From assembly GCF_000203795.2 (NCBI RefSeq), contig NW_006281099.1:732690-796689 (forward strand): a DNA stretch of 64,000 nt, read 5' to 3'. The notes under the pieces are model-generated. The model made no database searches and was not told where the DNA came from. It saw nothing but the letters and a program-made list of their open reading frames with translations. A program made the translations under genes and the position numbers. The DNA comes from Batrachochytrium dendrobatidis JAM81 (Eukaryota; Chytridiomycota; Chytridiomycetes; Rhizophydiales). Shown in pieces: positions 13,932 to 24,197 of this stretch (its first letter is position 1; each line of letters starts with the position of its first letter).

Positions 13932-14355
13932 TCAGACTTTGGCAGCGACTGTTCGCTCTTTCAGCAGCTTGCCTGCAAGTCGCTCATGAGAACTCTGTCT
14001 ACAGTGTTCCATATTAGAGCATGCATGAGCTTCAGGCAAGCGATGCTTTGCGCAAAACTTGTTCGTACTAGACAGCAGCAAGTTGGAGTGCATATTAGAA
14101 GGGTTGCGATTGTAAATCATTGATATAGCTGACAACACTCGTAAGCAGTGTATGGACACACTGGACACACTGGACACAAATAGCAATATGCTCTTACCAG
14201 TAACGACAGTCACCAACAATCTTGACAACTCGGTCTCCACAACCCTCGAGATAGCACTTGTTGCTCTTTTTTGGAGTAGGAGCTGGTGATACGCTTGCTG
14301 ATGCTGCAGCAGAAAGAGCCTCGGCAGTGACGGGAGAACCAGTATTCGATGACAT
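13932..14355 (-). CDS. Small AN1-type zinc-finger protein
   Basis: Two exons, 14355-14198 and 14067-13932, join in phase to 97 residues. A Ser/Ala-rich N-terminus is followed by one AN1 finger: KCYLEGC, then KIVGDCRYC across the intron, then KFCAKHRLPEAHAC, with a basic tail ending in TVAAKV. The Cys/His pattern of C-x4-C...C-x2-C-x4-C-x2-H-x5-H-x-C fits AN1 well. I chose the ATG at 14355, preceded by CACC, over an upstream in-frame ATG at 14406 that would add 17 residues. There is no A20 finger, so it resembles the single-AN1 ubiquitin/proteasome stress proteins such as yeast Tmc1 more than the A20/AN1 class. The intron contains a short GGACACACT tandem repeat at about 14154-14178. The specific role is inferred. 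Confidence 0.85.
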
Positions 14356-14871
14356 GGTGAGATAGTAACAAGGCTGGAGTGAAGTCTGCGATGACAATGG
14401 TGCCAACTAGACTGGTTTATATATGCCAAGGAAGGAGGCGCAGCCATTGCTTTATGAAAGTCTACTCACATGTCACACAACGAAACAGCCACATGAGTTT
14501 ATTGAATGTTTTGGTTCAAAATGGCAATCTTCAAACTGTAACTCCGCTTCAGTGCCAAACTCTTGCCAGTCATTCCGATCGGTTGGATAAACACTTGCTC
14601 AAACTCTGTATTTTCCATCAACATGTTGTTGTCCATCTGAAATCACTATTGTTAAACATATGGACCGACATTTTATTAAAAACTTGATATATGAACATCT
14701 CAAAACTATAAACACTTTTGATGTCAAACCACTGATACTATCAACACTTTGATATGTCGAATCGTCTATTAGAATCAATGCCAAGCATACTAGATATTAA
14801 TAAATATGTCCAAACAGTAATACCAATCGATTTGGTTACAATGTGTCCCAATTGATCCCACTCGGCGCATC

Positions 14872-16607
14872 TCATAATGCCTCGAGTGCAATACGCTCCA
14901 GTGTCTCGGTTTCCATTTGTGGCAAAAAATCAAACACAAATCGTAGCTCGTCTAACCCAAAAGGCCGGTGCAGTGCTTCAAGTGCTTCAAGTGATGAAAT
15001 CGTCGATGCCAGTGTGCATTGAGATGGCTTGACGTGACAATCTGTCAACTGTGATGCTGACCAATCCGTCGTTGTACACATCGACTGGACTGCATTGTCG
15101 CCAGATTTGGATGTATTGGCTATACAGTTACAATTCACCACAATCAATCAAACGAGTTTACATCTGGTGCATATACGATTGCTGATATCCATTGCAATCA
15201 CAACATGCATTCAAAGTGTTCAGTCAACTATTCTTACTCATCACCAAATCCGATCCGTTTACAACCGACTTGGATGTCTTTGTAGTAATCAATGCACGCT
15301 TTTTTGGGTTTGGTTTACATTGCAACGACGCAGCTATCGACGGATCGGTCGGTGCATAATCACTAGCAATCGTGGTACGCATAGCACGGAGCGGAGTCAG
15401 TGCTCGCAAAATAGCCTGCAACAAGTTCTTGAGATAATTCTGTAAAGGAATCAACAATAGCGACACATCAAGCACGGCTCAATCAACACATTCGAAATGT
15501 AATGGTCGGCTTACATCAAGTGCAAATGAAATCAGTTTGGCTGATTCCGGCGTAGGTGGATCTCCCAGTCCTTGAATTCCACTTATAAACCGGAGTCGTT
15601 GCTCAAGCATATCCATCAATGGAAGATCGCCTTCATCCTTGCATGACCTAGGAATCGAATCTATTCCTAATGTCATGATGTTGGAGTGAGTTACTGTTTG
15701 CAAATCTGGACATTCAAACGTTACATTAGAACCGAGACTAGAGCAAGTATGCATACCAACAGGGAATCCGTTTGGAAAGAGCACTTTCTTGGAAGGCGGC
15801 AAAACCGGTTCATCTTTATGCTTCTGCAAGGTTTATACCAACACGCATCAACACTGAATTAACAGCTTGTATTGCAACACAATGTTGGATACCAATCTAA
15901 ATGGACTCGAATCCTTACCACAATACCCAGTCCAATGAGTCGTTGACGATCTTGAGAAGAAAGCGACATGATCATGGCAGTGGTAAAGCGTTTCTTGATC
16001 TCCATGGGCGATAGCAGTTCTTCCTGAGCAGGACGTTTCAAAGAGTCTGCGATCGAAGTGACGGATATTTCGATGGGAGCAGCAAATGCCAGACTATTCT
16101 TTGGAACAAAGTCAGTGTCGGGTGGGCCAGTTGGTGGAGGAACACCAGCTTGTAAGTTGTAGCATATGGCCAAGATGAGTTTATTGTGTAGACTCGCTAA
16201 CATTCCAATGCATGAGATGAATGAGATGATGAATGGTTGTGATGGACATGAACATTAATATGAATATCAATATGAACATCAACATTAATATGAACATGGC
16301 AAGAGCCAATTCAGGAATATCAACATGACGGGTATGAGGATCACATACGAGACCATGAATACAGTACAATGAATGATACATGGAACAGGTTACCTTGAAC
16401 ACCAGTAAGCATGTCCACTGTCGCCATATCAAAGCTCTGTTTAGAGCAGCGACCATTCAAGAATGAACGCAGTAATGACCAGTAAGCCGGTGCATGAAAT
16501 GGACCCAAAGAATCAGCAAGCTCCTGCTTGATAGCTGTCAAGTCCATACGATGCAATGGCGTATGATGCATAGTATCTGGCTGGATATGAACCGTTCCTG
16601 TTCCCAT
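14872..16607 (-). CDS. HFI1: Hfi1/Ada1-like SAGA subunit, copy 1
   Basis: Exons 16607-16394, 16196-15919, 15823-15515, 15439-15238 and 15119-14872 join in phase to 416 residues. The N-terminal part matches the SAGA-Tad1 (Hfi1/Ada1) family: DLTAIKQELADSLGP, YWSLLRSFLNGRCSKQSFD, then LHNKLILAICYN after the first intron. The middle holds PMEIKKRFTTAMIM and a region around LFPNGFPVG. The last exon ends in ETETLERIALEAL. In yeast Hfi1 uses a histone fold to pair with Taf12 and holds the SAGA coactivator together. Size is close to yeast Hfi1 (488). All five exons are intact, so this copy looks functional. A nearly identical second copy starts 9326 bp away. The CBM18 gene upstream reads on the same strand. 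Confidence 0.8.
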
Positions 16608-17037
16608 TATGTATCGAATTTCTTGGTACTTGTTCCAACAGTCCTGATAATCCTGTTAGTCTTGATAACCCTAATAATCCTGATAACCCTAATAATCGTT
16701 ATCAAAGCCTTTCAACTGCAAGTCTACCGACTGGTTGGCTAACCGTTTCTATTCATGACTATCAATCTTATTTCCTACTATCATGATTATCCAACACTCG
16801 ATACTGTATTAACATGCTCTTTTGGCTCAAATATCTACACGATCCAATACTAATCAGTCGATCATGAACAATATCTGAATCTTTATTGTAAACGTTTGTG
16901 GTCATGGCAAATACAAATCAATCGACTAGACAACTGATGACTAAATCAGTCACACTCGTTATTTTATATTATTGCCAAGATATCAATGTGTTGACAGTTT
17001 GGATCCATTAATGTAATAACCATCGTGTTAGTTTAAA
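16608..17037. other. Intergenic, 430 bp, between CBM18 copy 1 and HFI1 copy 1
   Basis: This is the presumed 3' flank of the CBM18 gene and promoter of the HFI1-like gene. It holds a degenerate short tandem of the type TGATAACCCTAATAATCC at about 16643-16700. The copy-2 equivalent (25934-26363) is almost the same. No gene is seen. Confidence 0.6.
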
Positions 17038-19064
17038 CTACAACTCGCCTCTTGACCTGGCTAGTGCTTCAGGCTTTAAGCAAGATCCATAGCCTTTCTG
17101 GCAACCATCTCCACAATGAGATTTAGTCTTTCCACAGAATCCACTTCCAGAGCAGCATGTTTTGCCTGGACATTTGGTCTTGAATTCTTTTCCACATCGA
17201 CCATCTGCACTAATTGGATAGTCAGTTTTTGGTGCTGGTGCTGGTGATTTAGCTAACAACTTGGCTAGTGCTTTGGGTGTCAGGCAAGATCCATAGCCTT
17301 TCTGGCAGTCTACTCCACAATGAGAAGGTGTTTTTCCACAGAATCCATGTTTAGAACAGCATATTTTTCCTGGACATTTGGTGTTGAATCCTTCTCCACA
17401 TCGATTGTTTTTACTAATTGGATAGTCAGTTTTTGGTGATTTAGCTGATGATTTAGCTTTTGGTTGTGCTGGTGATTGTGCTGGTGGTTGTGATTTGACT
17501 GATGATTTGGCTAATAACTTGGCTAGTGCTTCGGGTGTCAAACAAGATCCATAGCCTTTCTGGCAGTCTATTCCACAATGAGATTTAGTCTTTCCACAGA
17601 ATCCCTTTCCAGAACAGCATGTTTTGCCTGGACATTTGGTCTTGAATTCTTCTCCACATCGACCATCTGCACTAATTGGATAGTCAGTTTTTGGTGATTT
17701 AGCTGATGATTTAGCTTTTGGTTGTACTGGTGATTGTACTGGTGATTGTACTGGTGATTGTACTGGTGATTGTACTGGTGGTTGTACTGGTGGTTGTGCT
17801 GGTGGTTGTACTGGTGGTTGTGCTGGTGGTTGTGCTGGTGGTTGTGCTGGTGGTTGTGCTGGTGGTTGTAGTGAATAGGGTGGTCTACCACCATTCCAAC
17901 AAACTCCATAATCTACCTGACAGCCCTCTCCACAATAACCGCTAGTTCTTCCACAAACTCCATTTTTAGAACAGCATTGCGCGTTTGGACACGAGGTATC
18001 GAGATCTGATCCGCACTGACCGTTTATACTGAGATAAGGTCCATCATTTGGTGGGTTAATTCCTAGGCAAGTTCCAAATCCGCGAACACATCCTATTCCA
18101 CAATAATAGTCCGAGGTTCCACAGTATTGACTTCTGGAGCAGCATTGGTTGTTTTTACAACTCTTAACAACATCTCGCCCACACTTATTATTCAGATCGC
18201 GCGGAGCCTCGCCCTCTGCATAAGTTGTTGGACTGTATTTCCAACAACGTCCGTATCCTTTTTGACAGCCTGCTTCACAATAGTCCTCACCGAACCCACA
18301 TTCCCCATCTTTGGAGCAGCAATCATTTGAACTGCATTTGGTGCCAAACTCTTTTCCACATTGACCGTCCATTGTATTTGGAAACCCGCTCTCTAAACTG
18401 AATGGCACGCTATAATCCCAGCAAACTCCGTATCCCTCCATACAGTTTGCGTGACAATGATGTTCATCATTGCCGCATCTCCCGTCTTTGGAGCAGCAAC
18501 TCGATCCGGCACATTTGACACCGATATCTGGTCCACATTGGCGGGGAACAATTGTAAGACCGTTGGGTAAAGCAGTAGTTTTAGAAACTTCAAGGCAGAG
18601 TCCGTATCCAAACAAACATCCGTCTCGACAATAGTCATCATCGGCACTACAGAATCTATTCCGAGAGCAGCATTTATCGTCAGGACACCTAGTTTTGTAT
18701 TCTGGTCCACATCGATCGTTTATACTGACTGCATGCTCGATACCCAAGACAGGCGACACGGTAGTTTTCCAGCAAGTTCCAAAGGGTTTTCGACAACCTG
18801 TTCCACAATAGTCAGCGGAAAGTCCACATAGTCCAGATTCAGAGCAGCAACTGTTGTCTGGACATGTGGTGCCAGTATGGGGTCCACATCGACCATTTGT
18901 ACTGACTGTAGGCGGCATACCAGGTTGCCCAACTGTTTTAATAAAACCCGTTAGCATTCATGCCTGTGGATGATCAAATGACACATGGCTAGATAGTTCA
19001 AATCATACTTACAAACGACTGTAGCCAAAGCAGCAATCAGCACTGCATGTATAATCACCACCAT
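17038..19064 (-). CDS. Secreted CBM18 lectin-like protein, copy 1 (nine modules)
   Basis: Exon 1 (19064-19013) encodes a hydrophobic signal peptide, MVVIIHAVLIAALATVV; exon 2 is 18932-17038. Together they give 648 residues. Nine hevein-type CBM18 modules are visible, each about 45 residues with eight cysteines in the order RCG..C..CCS..G.CG....YC..GC and an aromatic next to the last cysteine. Six lie at about 25-365 and three at about 430-640. They are separated by a Pro/Gln/Ser linker (about 366-428) made of PPAQ/PPVQ/SPVQ units. No catalytic domain is present, which fits the lectin-like class of chytrid CBM18 proteins. These modules bind chitin or chitooligosaccharides in other fungi and plants; a cell-wall or secreted role is inferred. 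The C-terminus is -RGEL. An upstream in-frame ATG just before exon 2 is ignored in favour of the spliced signal peptide. Confidence 0.92.
17720..17868 (-). repeat. 12-bp coding minisatellite in the CBM18 linker
   Basis: About 12 imperfect units of GGTGGTTGTGCT / GGTGATTGTACT (plus strand) encode the PPAQ/PPVQ/SPVQ linker on the minus strand. CBM18 copy 2 has a much shorter Pro-rich linker at the same place, so this array varies between paralogues. The long Val/Ile frame on the plus strand is only its mirror. Confidence 0.9.
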
Positions 19065-20722
19065 ATTTGTATTACAAGTCAAAAAATGATTGAATTGATA
19101 GATGAATACGCTATGTGGGAAAGCAGCACATTAAATACTTGGCTATTATAAGCATTCCTGGTTTCCAAGTTGAGTATCAGTTTAGGGGTGGATTTAAACT
19201 GCCATCGTATACCATGGTGGAGCACGTCGCGCCACTACACTAGATTGTTTGAAACTGAGCTTTATTTCATGGTGTCAGTGTTTGCATCATCAAGACTAGA
19301 TTAGGTTGTTTCTACAGCAGGTACGGTGGCAATGCTAAACAGTCCAATCAAGATGGTTCAGTACTACCGCTGTATTTTAAGCCAACAGTTTATGCGCACT
19401 ATGATGGCCGCATCCGGAAAATCACTAGTGTTAGGTGTGGATGGTATCAGCACACTTGTATAAACAGGTTTGATATCATACATAGTGTTTAACAGACATC
19501 TATCATGGATTGGCTCGCTGTACAACCATTCCATTTAAACTCGATGGATATCAATTTATCATATTGGAAAAATATAATATTTAATGAAACGTAACCAAGC
19601 AGTTACATATACTAGCAAACTGGTAATATATATCAATGCAGTAGAAACACTCGATCATTTTCCTGAAAATAATGGTATCACATTTATTACAAGTTAAATC
19701 CACTTCATTTCAGATTGCCATTTCACTGGCACAGTCACTATTGAACCAATATTGTATCAAATAATAACAGCTGTACATTGAATGCAATCAATAATATTCA
19801 GATCAACACGAGTCCCATCAATTCACAACACGATCAAATGAGTCAAATAGTATTGAATGTCAAACTGATAGTCTGTTAATCAAATGATTGAAAGTAGTAT
19901 GACAATGGTCAAGCAAACAAAAATAAAACCATTGATATCAAATCGACATGATGTTGATTGGATAGTAATACAAGACTAGTACATCCAATGACTATTAGAT
20001 TGCAATATTAAATTGTTGGCTGAATAGTATATAATTACAAATGGGGGTTCAGGAATTATAAAGACCACACCCAGATATGATTTAACCATTCTATTACTTT
20101 GCCTCTTGTTGAACTCTCTGATAATCCCACAATTAATAAGCCTTAATCGCAGGCCGAAATATCCGCAACTCAGAATCTCTTATAAAAGAGATTACTTTCC
20201 CTTGATTTAACACTATTGTGTTAACAACGTTTACACCAATAAAACCGTTTAACACACCACCTTCTTGTATCTCGTTAGCCTCGCTCAACCTTGAGCCGAA
20301 ACTCCTCTTGACCTTCAACATGTAAACTTTTCAACATTTGCATATACTAATTTAATACTACTTGTATTATTTTGATTGGTTCAGAACCATAAAGTTTGAT
20401 GACCCAATATTTGTTTTTATCGTCACAGAGCGACTGAAATAGAAATACTTTTCAAAGTATGGCTGTAACTATTTGATAAAACCAGTGTAGTCATTAGAAT
20501 CAAACTGGAAACGTTTATTTTTTGAGAAATGGACATTCGTTCATTTTGATAAATCCCATGATAAAAATCGGACCGAGTTTTAATTAGATTTAATATCAAT
20601 CATTGAGTTGCAAAGAACCCATGTCACAACTCCAATACTATTCAGTCAATATATTTAATAATCTGGATCAGAGTGTGTGTAAAGGTGATTCAGTGGTTGA
20701 GATACAATGATACCGTCATGCA
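19065..20722. other. Upstream flank of CBM18 copy 1 and gene-poor spacer
   Basis: 19065-20056 is shared base-for-base in spacing with 31198-32189, and as far as 19558 also with 28316-28809. It contains the CBM18 promoter; no long ORF is supported. After 20056 the sequence is unique. A 62-codon frame at 20133-20321 is noted separately. 20322-20722 is AT-rich with nothing recognised. Confidence 0.6.
20133..20321 (-). other. Short open frame just past the duplication breakpoint, unrecognised
   Basis: A 62-codon frame starting MLKVKRSFGSRLSEANE and ending IFRPAIKAY. It begins about 75 bp beyond the point where similarity to the third CBM18 flank stops. I do not recognise it. It could be a remnant of a transposon or gene carried to the junction, or a chance ORF. 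Confidence 0.25.
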
Positions 20723-22747
20723 TTATATCCATTCAATCACTTTCCGTACAATATCAAGTGTATTCAACACAACTACTTTTGTAAATTCATGAATGGTTGA
20801 TCGACGTGGTGGACCAATATCAATTTCCTTGAACATGCTATCAAATCCAAACTCAAAGAGAGAAGGTGTGAAATACGTTTGATCTACGCCCAATGTTGTT
20901 GCAGTGTGAGTATTAGTGATGGGTGGAGTTGTACAAGAAACATGTAGAGTTGGATCGGAGTAAAGGGCTGTATTATAGAAAGCGGAAACTGGAGTAGGTG
21001 GAGTCCAGATCAAGCGAGTCGTATCATTCGGCACTTGGATGTTTTCTAATGTGGATATGTTGAGTGGTACAAGCTCATGCGATTTTGTTCGTGTTGGATG
21101 AGTTAATAACAGCGATCGTCGTATGCTATCTCCAGGAGTGGGCAGAGCACCACTCTTTTCTAGTGGCAATGGTACAGTAGATGGCACATGGGGAAATAAA
21201 GGTGGAGGTTGCGTAGTTGGATTTATCAATGTACTGGTGGAGTTTCCCAATGGAGAATAGGATTTCAGTTGTTCCAAAAACTCTGGTGAAACTTGTTCAT
21301 TTAAAACCGAGGGAAACGTGGCTCTACGTTTGATTTTACGAGCAACAGGGATTCCCGATTTTAATCGTTCGATTTTTTCAAGTTCTTCCTTGACATTATT
21401 TGTCACATTCTCGGCATTTTGTGTACACATGGCGTATCTCTGCTCAATGGTAGAGAGAAGGGGAGTAATGGCAAGGATGATGCGGTTCCGCAAAAGTTGC
21501 TCTTCAATTGTTGCACTCAATGCTTGCAATCGCACACTGTTGAGCTGTACAGTCAAAGTGAGTCGAGTATACCGCTGTCTTTGAACAAATTCAAGCTTTG
21601 ACTCGTCCATCCGTTGCACCAATGGCTCAGAGTTTTCCAACAACTTGAATTCATGTTCTCCAGCAATCTCAGATGTGCAAACAGCCGCAGAATGAGGATC
21701 AATTAAGCCATTGTAAGTCAATTGATCCAGAGTCATTTCATATTCTTCTCTTGCATCAGAAAAAGCTTGCTCAATAAGAGTGCAGTCACGAAACTGTAAT
21801 GTTAGATCTGACAGGACACAGAGTGGTCGAACAGGGATGCCCAGTTGGTCCAGTTCTTGGCGCCTAAAGCGATACTCGAACCTTAGCTGGGCAAGCGCTT
21901 CCAACCGATCCTGACATACACCTTGTAAAGCTTTGACTTTTACAACTTTATCGAAAAGAGACTGATTGATTTCAGTAAAATGGGTAGATATGTCGTAAAT
22001 GGTCATTGCCGCGGATAGAATGGATTTATGCTGGTCCAATGCTTGGCAAATCAGCCCAGGAAGCAGTTGCTCTATTTCAGCTGCTGATGGCTCTTGAAAA
22101 ATAGACTCGGTGCGTGATAGAATAGCTTCTTTAGTGATATTTGTCTCAGTTCCAGCAGATATTAATTCCAAGCTTTTTAATGGAGAAAAATGAACAAGAT
22201 CATCAGCGGATGCCTGGTTTCCATCTTGCACACAGGATTCGTCATATCTCTGTTTGCCAAGTATATCTGCAGAGGACGATCCAACCGCACCAGTCTGGCG
22301 CAGAAACTCGACCCCAGGTATGGATTCAAATGACGCTTGTTGTTGAGAATTTTTTGACAGCGATGGTTTTTTAATCAATGGTGATCGATAAGATGGTTCT
22401 TGCCTGTCATGGCCTACATCGGCCAAATCCTCTGCAGTCGATTTAGCCCATTCAAACAACTTCTCTGTTGGAATTTTGAGTTTGCCAGTCTGAATACGAG
22501 ACAGATGAGTAAAGTGCTCGTCAAAAGGTTCGGTAAACGGGACAGGATATCGAGTAGTGTCAAGAATATTTGGAGCAGATTCAATATGTGGTCTTTTTTC
22601 AAATATTTCATTATATTCCATGCAGGATGGAACTGTTTGGTCCTTGTGTAGTATGAATTGTGAAGACAAGTCGGTTGATTCTAGTTGTAATGTTGCTGAT
22701 TCTGGTGGTGTGAGGGGTGCCATTGCATTTGCATCCAAAGTCTCCAT
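20723..22747 (-). CDS. Unrecognised coiled-coil protein
   Basis: An uninterrupted frame of about 674 residues from the first in-frame ATG (METLDANAMAPLTPP). The same frame stays open, without ATG, up to 22957, and the extra peptide (RLSYLEFTFNKGSL) looks coding. A spliced start is possible: ATG at 23041-23006 (12 codons) joined to 22825, in phase, giving 712 residues. The first 250 residues are polar and low complexity. About 250-500 is rich in heptad-like Leu/Ile with Glu/Lys/Arg (VCQDRLEALAQLRFEYRFRRQ, ATIEEQLLRNRIILAI) and probably forms coiled coils. The Ser/Pro/Thr-rich tail ends in LDIVRKVIEWI. No domain was recognised. A structural or kinetochore-like role is possible but not shown. 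It sits in unique sequence between the two duplicated blocks. Confidence 0.6.
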   Translation of the reverse strand: METLDANAMAPLTPPESATLQLESTDLSSQFILHKDQTVPSCMEYNEIFEKRPHIESAPNILDTTRYPVPFTEPFDEHFTHLSRIQTGKLKIPTEKLFEWAKSTAEDLADVGHDRQEPSYRSPLIKKPSLSKNSQQQASFESIPGVEFLRQTGAVGSSSADILGKQRYDESCVQDGNQASADDLVHFSPLKSLELISAGTETNITKEAILSRTESIFQEPSAAEIEQLLPGLICQALDQHKSILSAAMTIYDISTHFTEINQSLFDKVVKVKALQGVCQDRLEALAQLRFEYRFRRQELDQLGIPVRPLCVLSDLTLQFRDCTLIEQAFSDAREEYEMTLDQLTYNGLIDPHSAAVCTSEIAGEHEFKLLENSEPLVQRMDESKLEFVQRQRYTRLTLTVQLNSVRLQALSATIEEQLLRNRIILAITPLLSTIEQRYAMCTQNAENVTNNVKEELEKIERLKSGIPVARKIKRRATFPSVLNEQVSPEFLEQLKSYSPLGNSTSTLINPTTQPPPLFPHVPSTVPLPLEKSGALPTPGDSIRRSLLLTHPTRTKSHELVPLNISTLENIQVPNDTTRLIWTPPTPVSAFYNTALYSDPTLHVSCTTPPITNTHTATTLGVDQTYFTPSLFEFGFDSMFKEIDIGPPRRSTIHEFTKVVVLNTLDIVRKVIEWI

Positions 22748-23120
22748 TGAGACTGCCAAGTAGCGAACAGGAATAGCAGAAAGCGAGCCTTTATTAAAAG
22801 TAAATTCTAGATATGATAGTCTAAACTGAGATAATGCTGTTATTGGAGTTCTTGAATAAGATGCCCATTCCAATTTGAACAATTTGACAAGAAGCACCAA
22901 AAGCAAATCTGGCAAAGCGGAAGATGCAGTCTCGACCACTGAGTCTGCATTGGGCAACAGGAATCAGTATTCAGCTCTTTTGAATGGTATGCTTAGTCAA
23001 GATACAATTAACCATCTTTTGATAGCTGTTTCTACTACCATTTTGTCGAAAACTCTTAATATTAGCTCCAATCCGACTTTTAGACCAATTTGGTTGAAAC
23101 TCGCATAGTTTAATATATAT

Positions 23121-23840
23121 TTAACGACCATCCATAAGCATGACATATCCAGGTAAATCGTACTCCTAAATTAATCAAATTGATTTAGTCGGAATTAAAC
23201 AACAAAATATAGAGCAGATGGATTAAAGCTTACTCGCATAACATGTGCCAGAAACGGCTTAATAAGAGCAAATGCGACTAAAGTTGTGGTCAGGATTATG
23301 AATGCATATACAATAATTTCATCCTTGAAACTTCCTCGTTCTAAAACAATCAAAAGGGTTAGAGTTGCCATTCTCTAAAACAAGATCCAATCATGGAGCT
23401 GGTAGTTGGATTCACATCTTATGTAGTCGAGTCGAATCCAAACACACATCTCGACATTTGGTTGATGCTAGTATCAAAAACTTACGAAAGCAAACAGCTG
23501 TCCAAGACTCATCTCCACGAAGTGTAGGCGATGGACTGGGTGATATACTCTCACTACTAGTACTGCTTGTTGCAGTCAAACTCACAGATGTTGTGGTAGC
23601 TGGTATATCCACTTTTGGTAATGGCATAAAACAGGCATTGCTCTCTATGCAAAAGAGCTTGGTGCATCCATTGCAGCTCGGTACACTAAGGATAGTGGAG
23701 TTGGGAGCACATTCACATTTGCAGAGAACAGTGACATTGGCTGCTGTAACGGATGTCGCTGTAAAAAATAGAAAGAGTGTCATTGTCAAGATCTTTGATA
23801 GCCAAATATTTGATGCTGGCAATGCTGATGTGTTTGTCAT
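23121..23840 (-). CDS. Small Cys-rich single-pass membrane protein, unrecognised
   Basis: Exons 23840-23486, 23340-23234 and 23165-23121 join in phase to 168 residues. An N-terminal hydrophobic segment (ILTMTLFLFFTATSVTAA) looks like a signal peptide. A compact cysteine-rich ectodomain follows (CKCECAPNST...CNGCTKLFC...C), then a Ser/Thr/Pro stretch likely to be O-glycosylated. A membrane helix encoded by exon 2 (IIVYAFIILTTTLVAFALI) and a short tail, EYDLPGYVMLMDGR, complete a type I topology. The transmembrane helix appears only when the exons are joined. The gene starts about 80 bp from the left edge of duplicated block 2. I do not recognise the family; a cell-surface role is inferred from topology only. 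Confidence 0.75.
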
Positions 23841-24197
23841 GTCAATGTAATACAATCAAACTGTGCATTGGCTTCAAGAGTCGAGCAAGGTTGAAAACAG
23901 GCTTGAATCTATGATAAAAACTTGCTCAAACTTGTATTTTCCATCAACATGTTGTTGTCCATCTGAAATCACTATTGTTAAACATATGGACCGACATTTT
24001 ATTAAAAACTTGATATATGAACATCTCAAAACTATAAACACTTTTGATGTCAAACCACTGATACTATCAACACTTTGATATGTCGAATCGTCTATTAGAA
24101 TCAATGCCAAGCATACTAGATATTAATAAATATGTCCAAACAGTAATACCAATCGATTTGGTTACAATGTGTTCCAATTGATCCCACTCGGCGCATC

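Larger units (their letters stand above)
14592..19558. repeat. Segmental duplication, copy 1 (HFI1-like + CBM18 lectin)
   Basis: A block of about 4.97 kb is repeated in direct orientation at 23920-28809. The offset stays at exactly 9326 bp from about 14.87 to 17.04 kb, covering the HFI1-like gene and its flank with only scattered substitutions. It shifts to 9251 after the CBM18 coding region because of indels there. Left-hand similarity begins at about 14592 (ACTTGCTCAAAC). Confidence 0.9.

Noticed and set aside
16643..16700. CCCTAA-like units suggesting internal telomere repeats
   Set aside because: Units are irregular (TGATAACCCTAATAATCC), only a few copies long, and carried along with the duplicated block at 25969; a degenerate AT-rich tandem is the simpler reading.
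17718..17945. Plus-strand frame of alternating Val/Leu residues that looks like a membrane protein
   Set aside because: It is the complement of the 12-bp minisatellite coding the CBM18 Pro/Gln linker.
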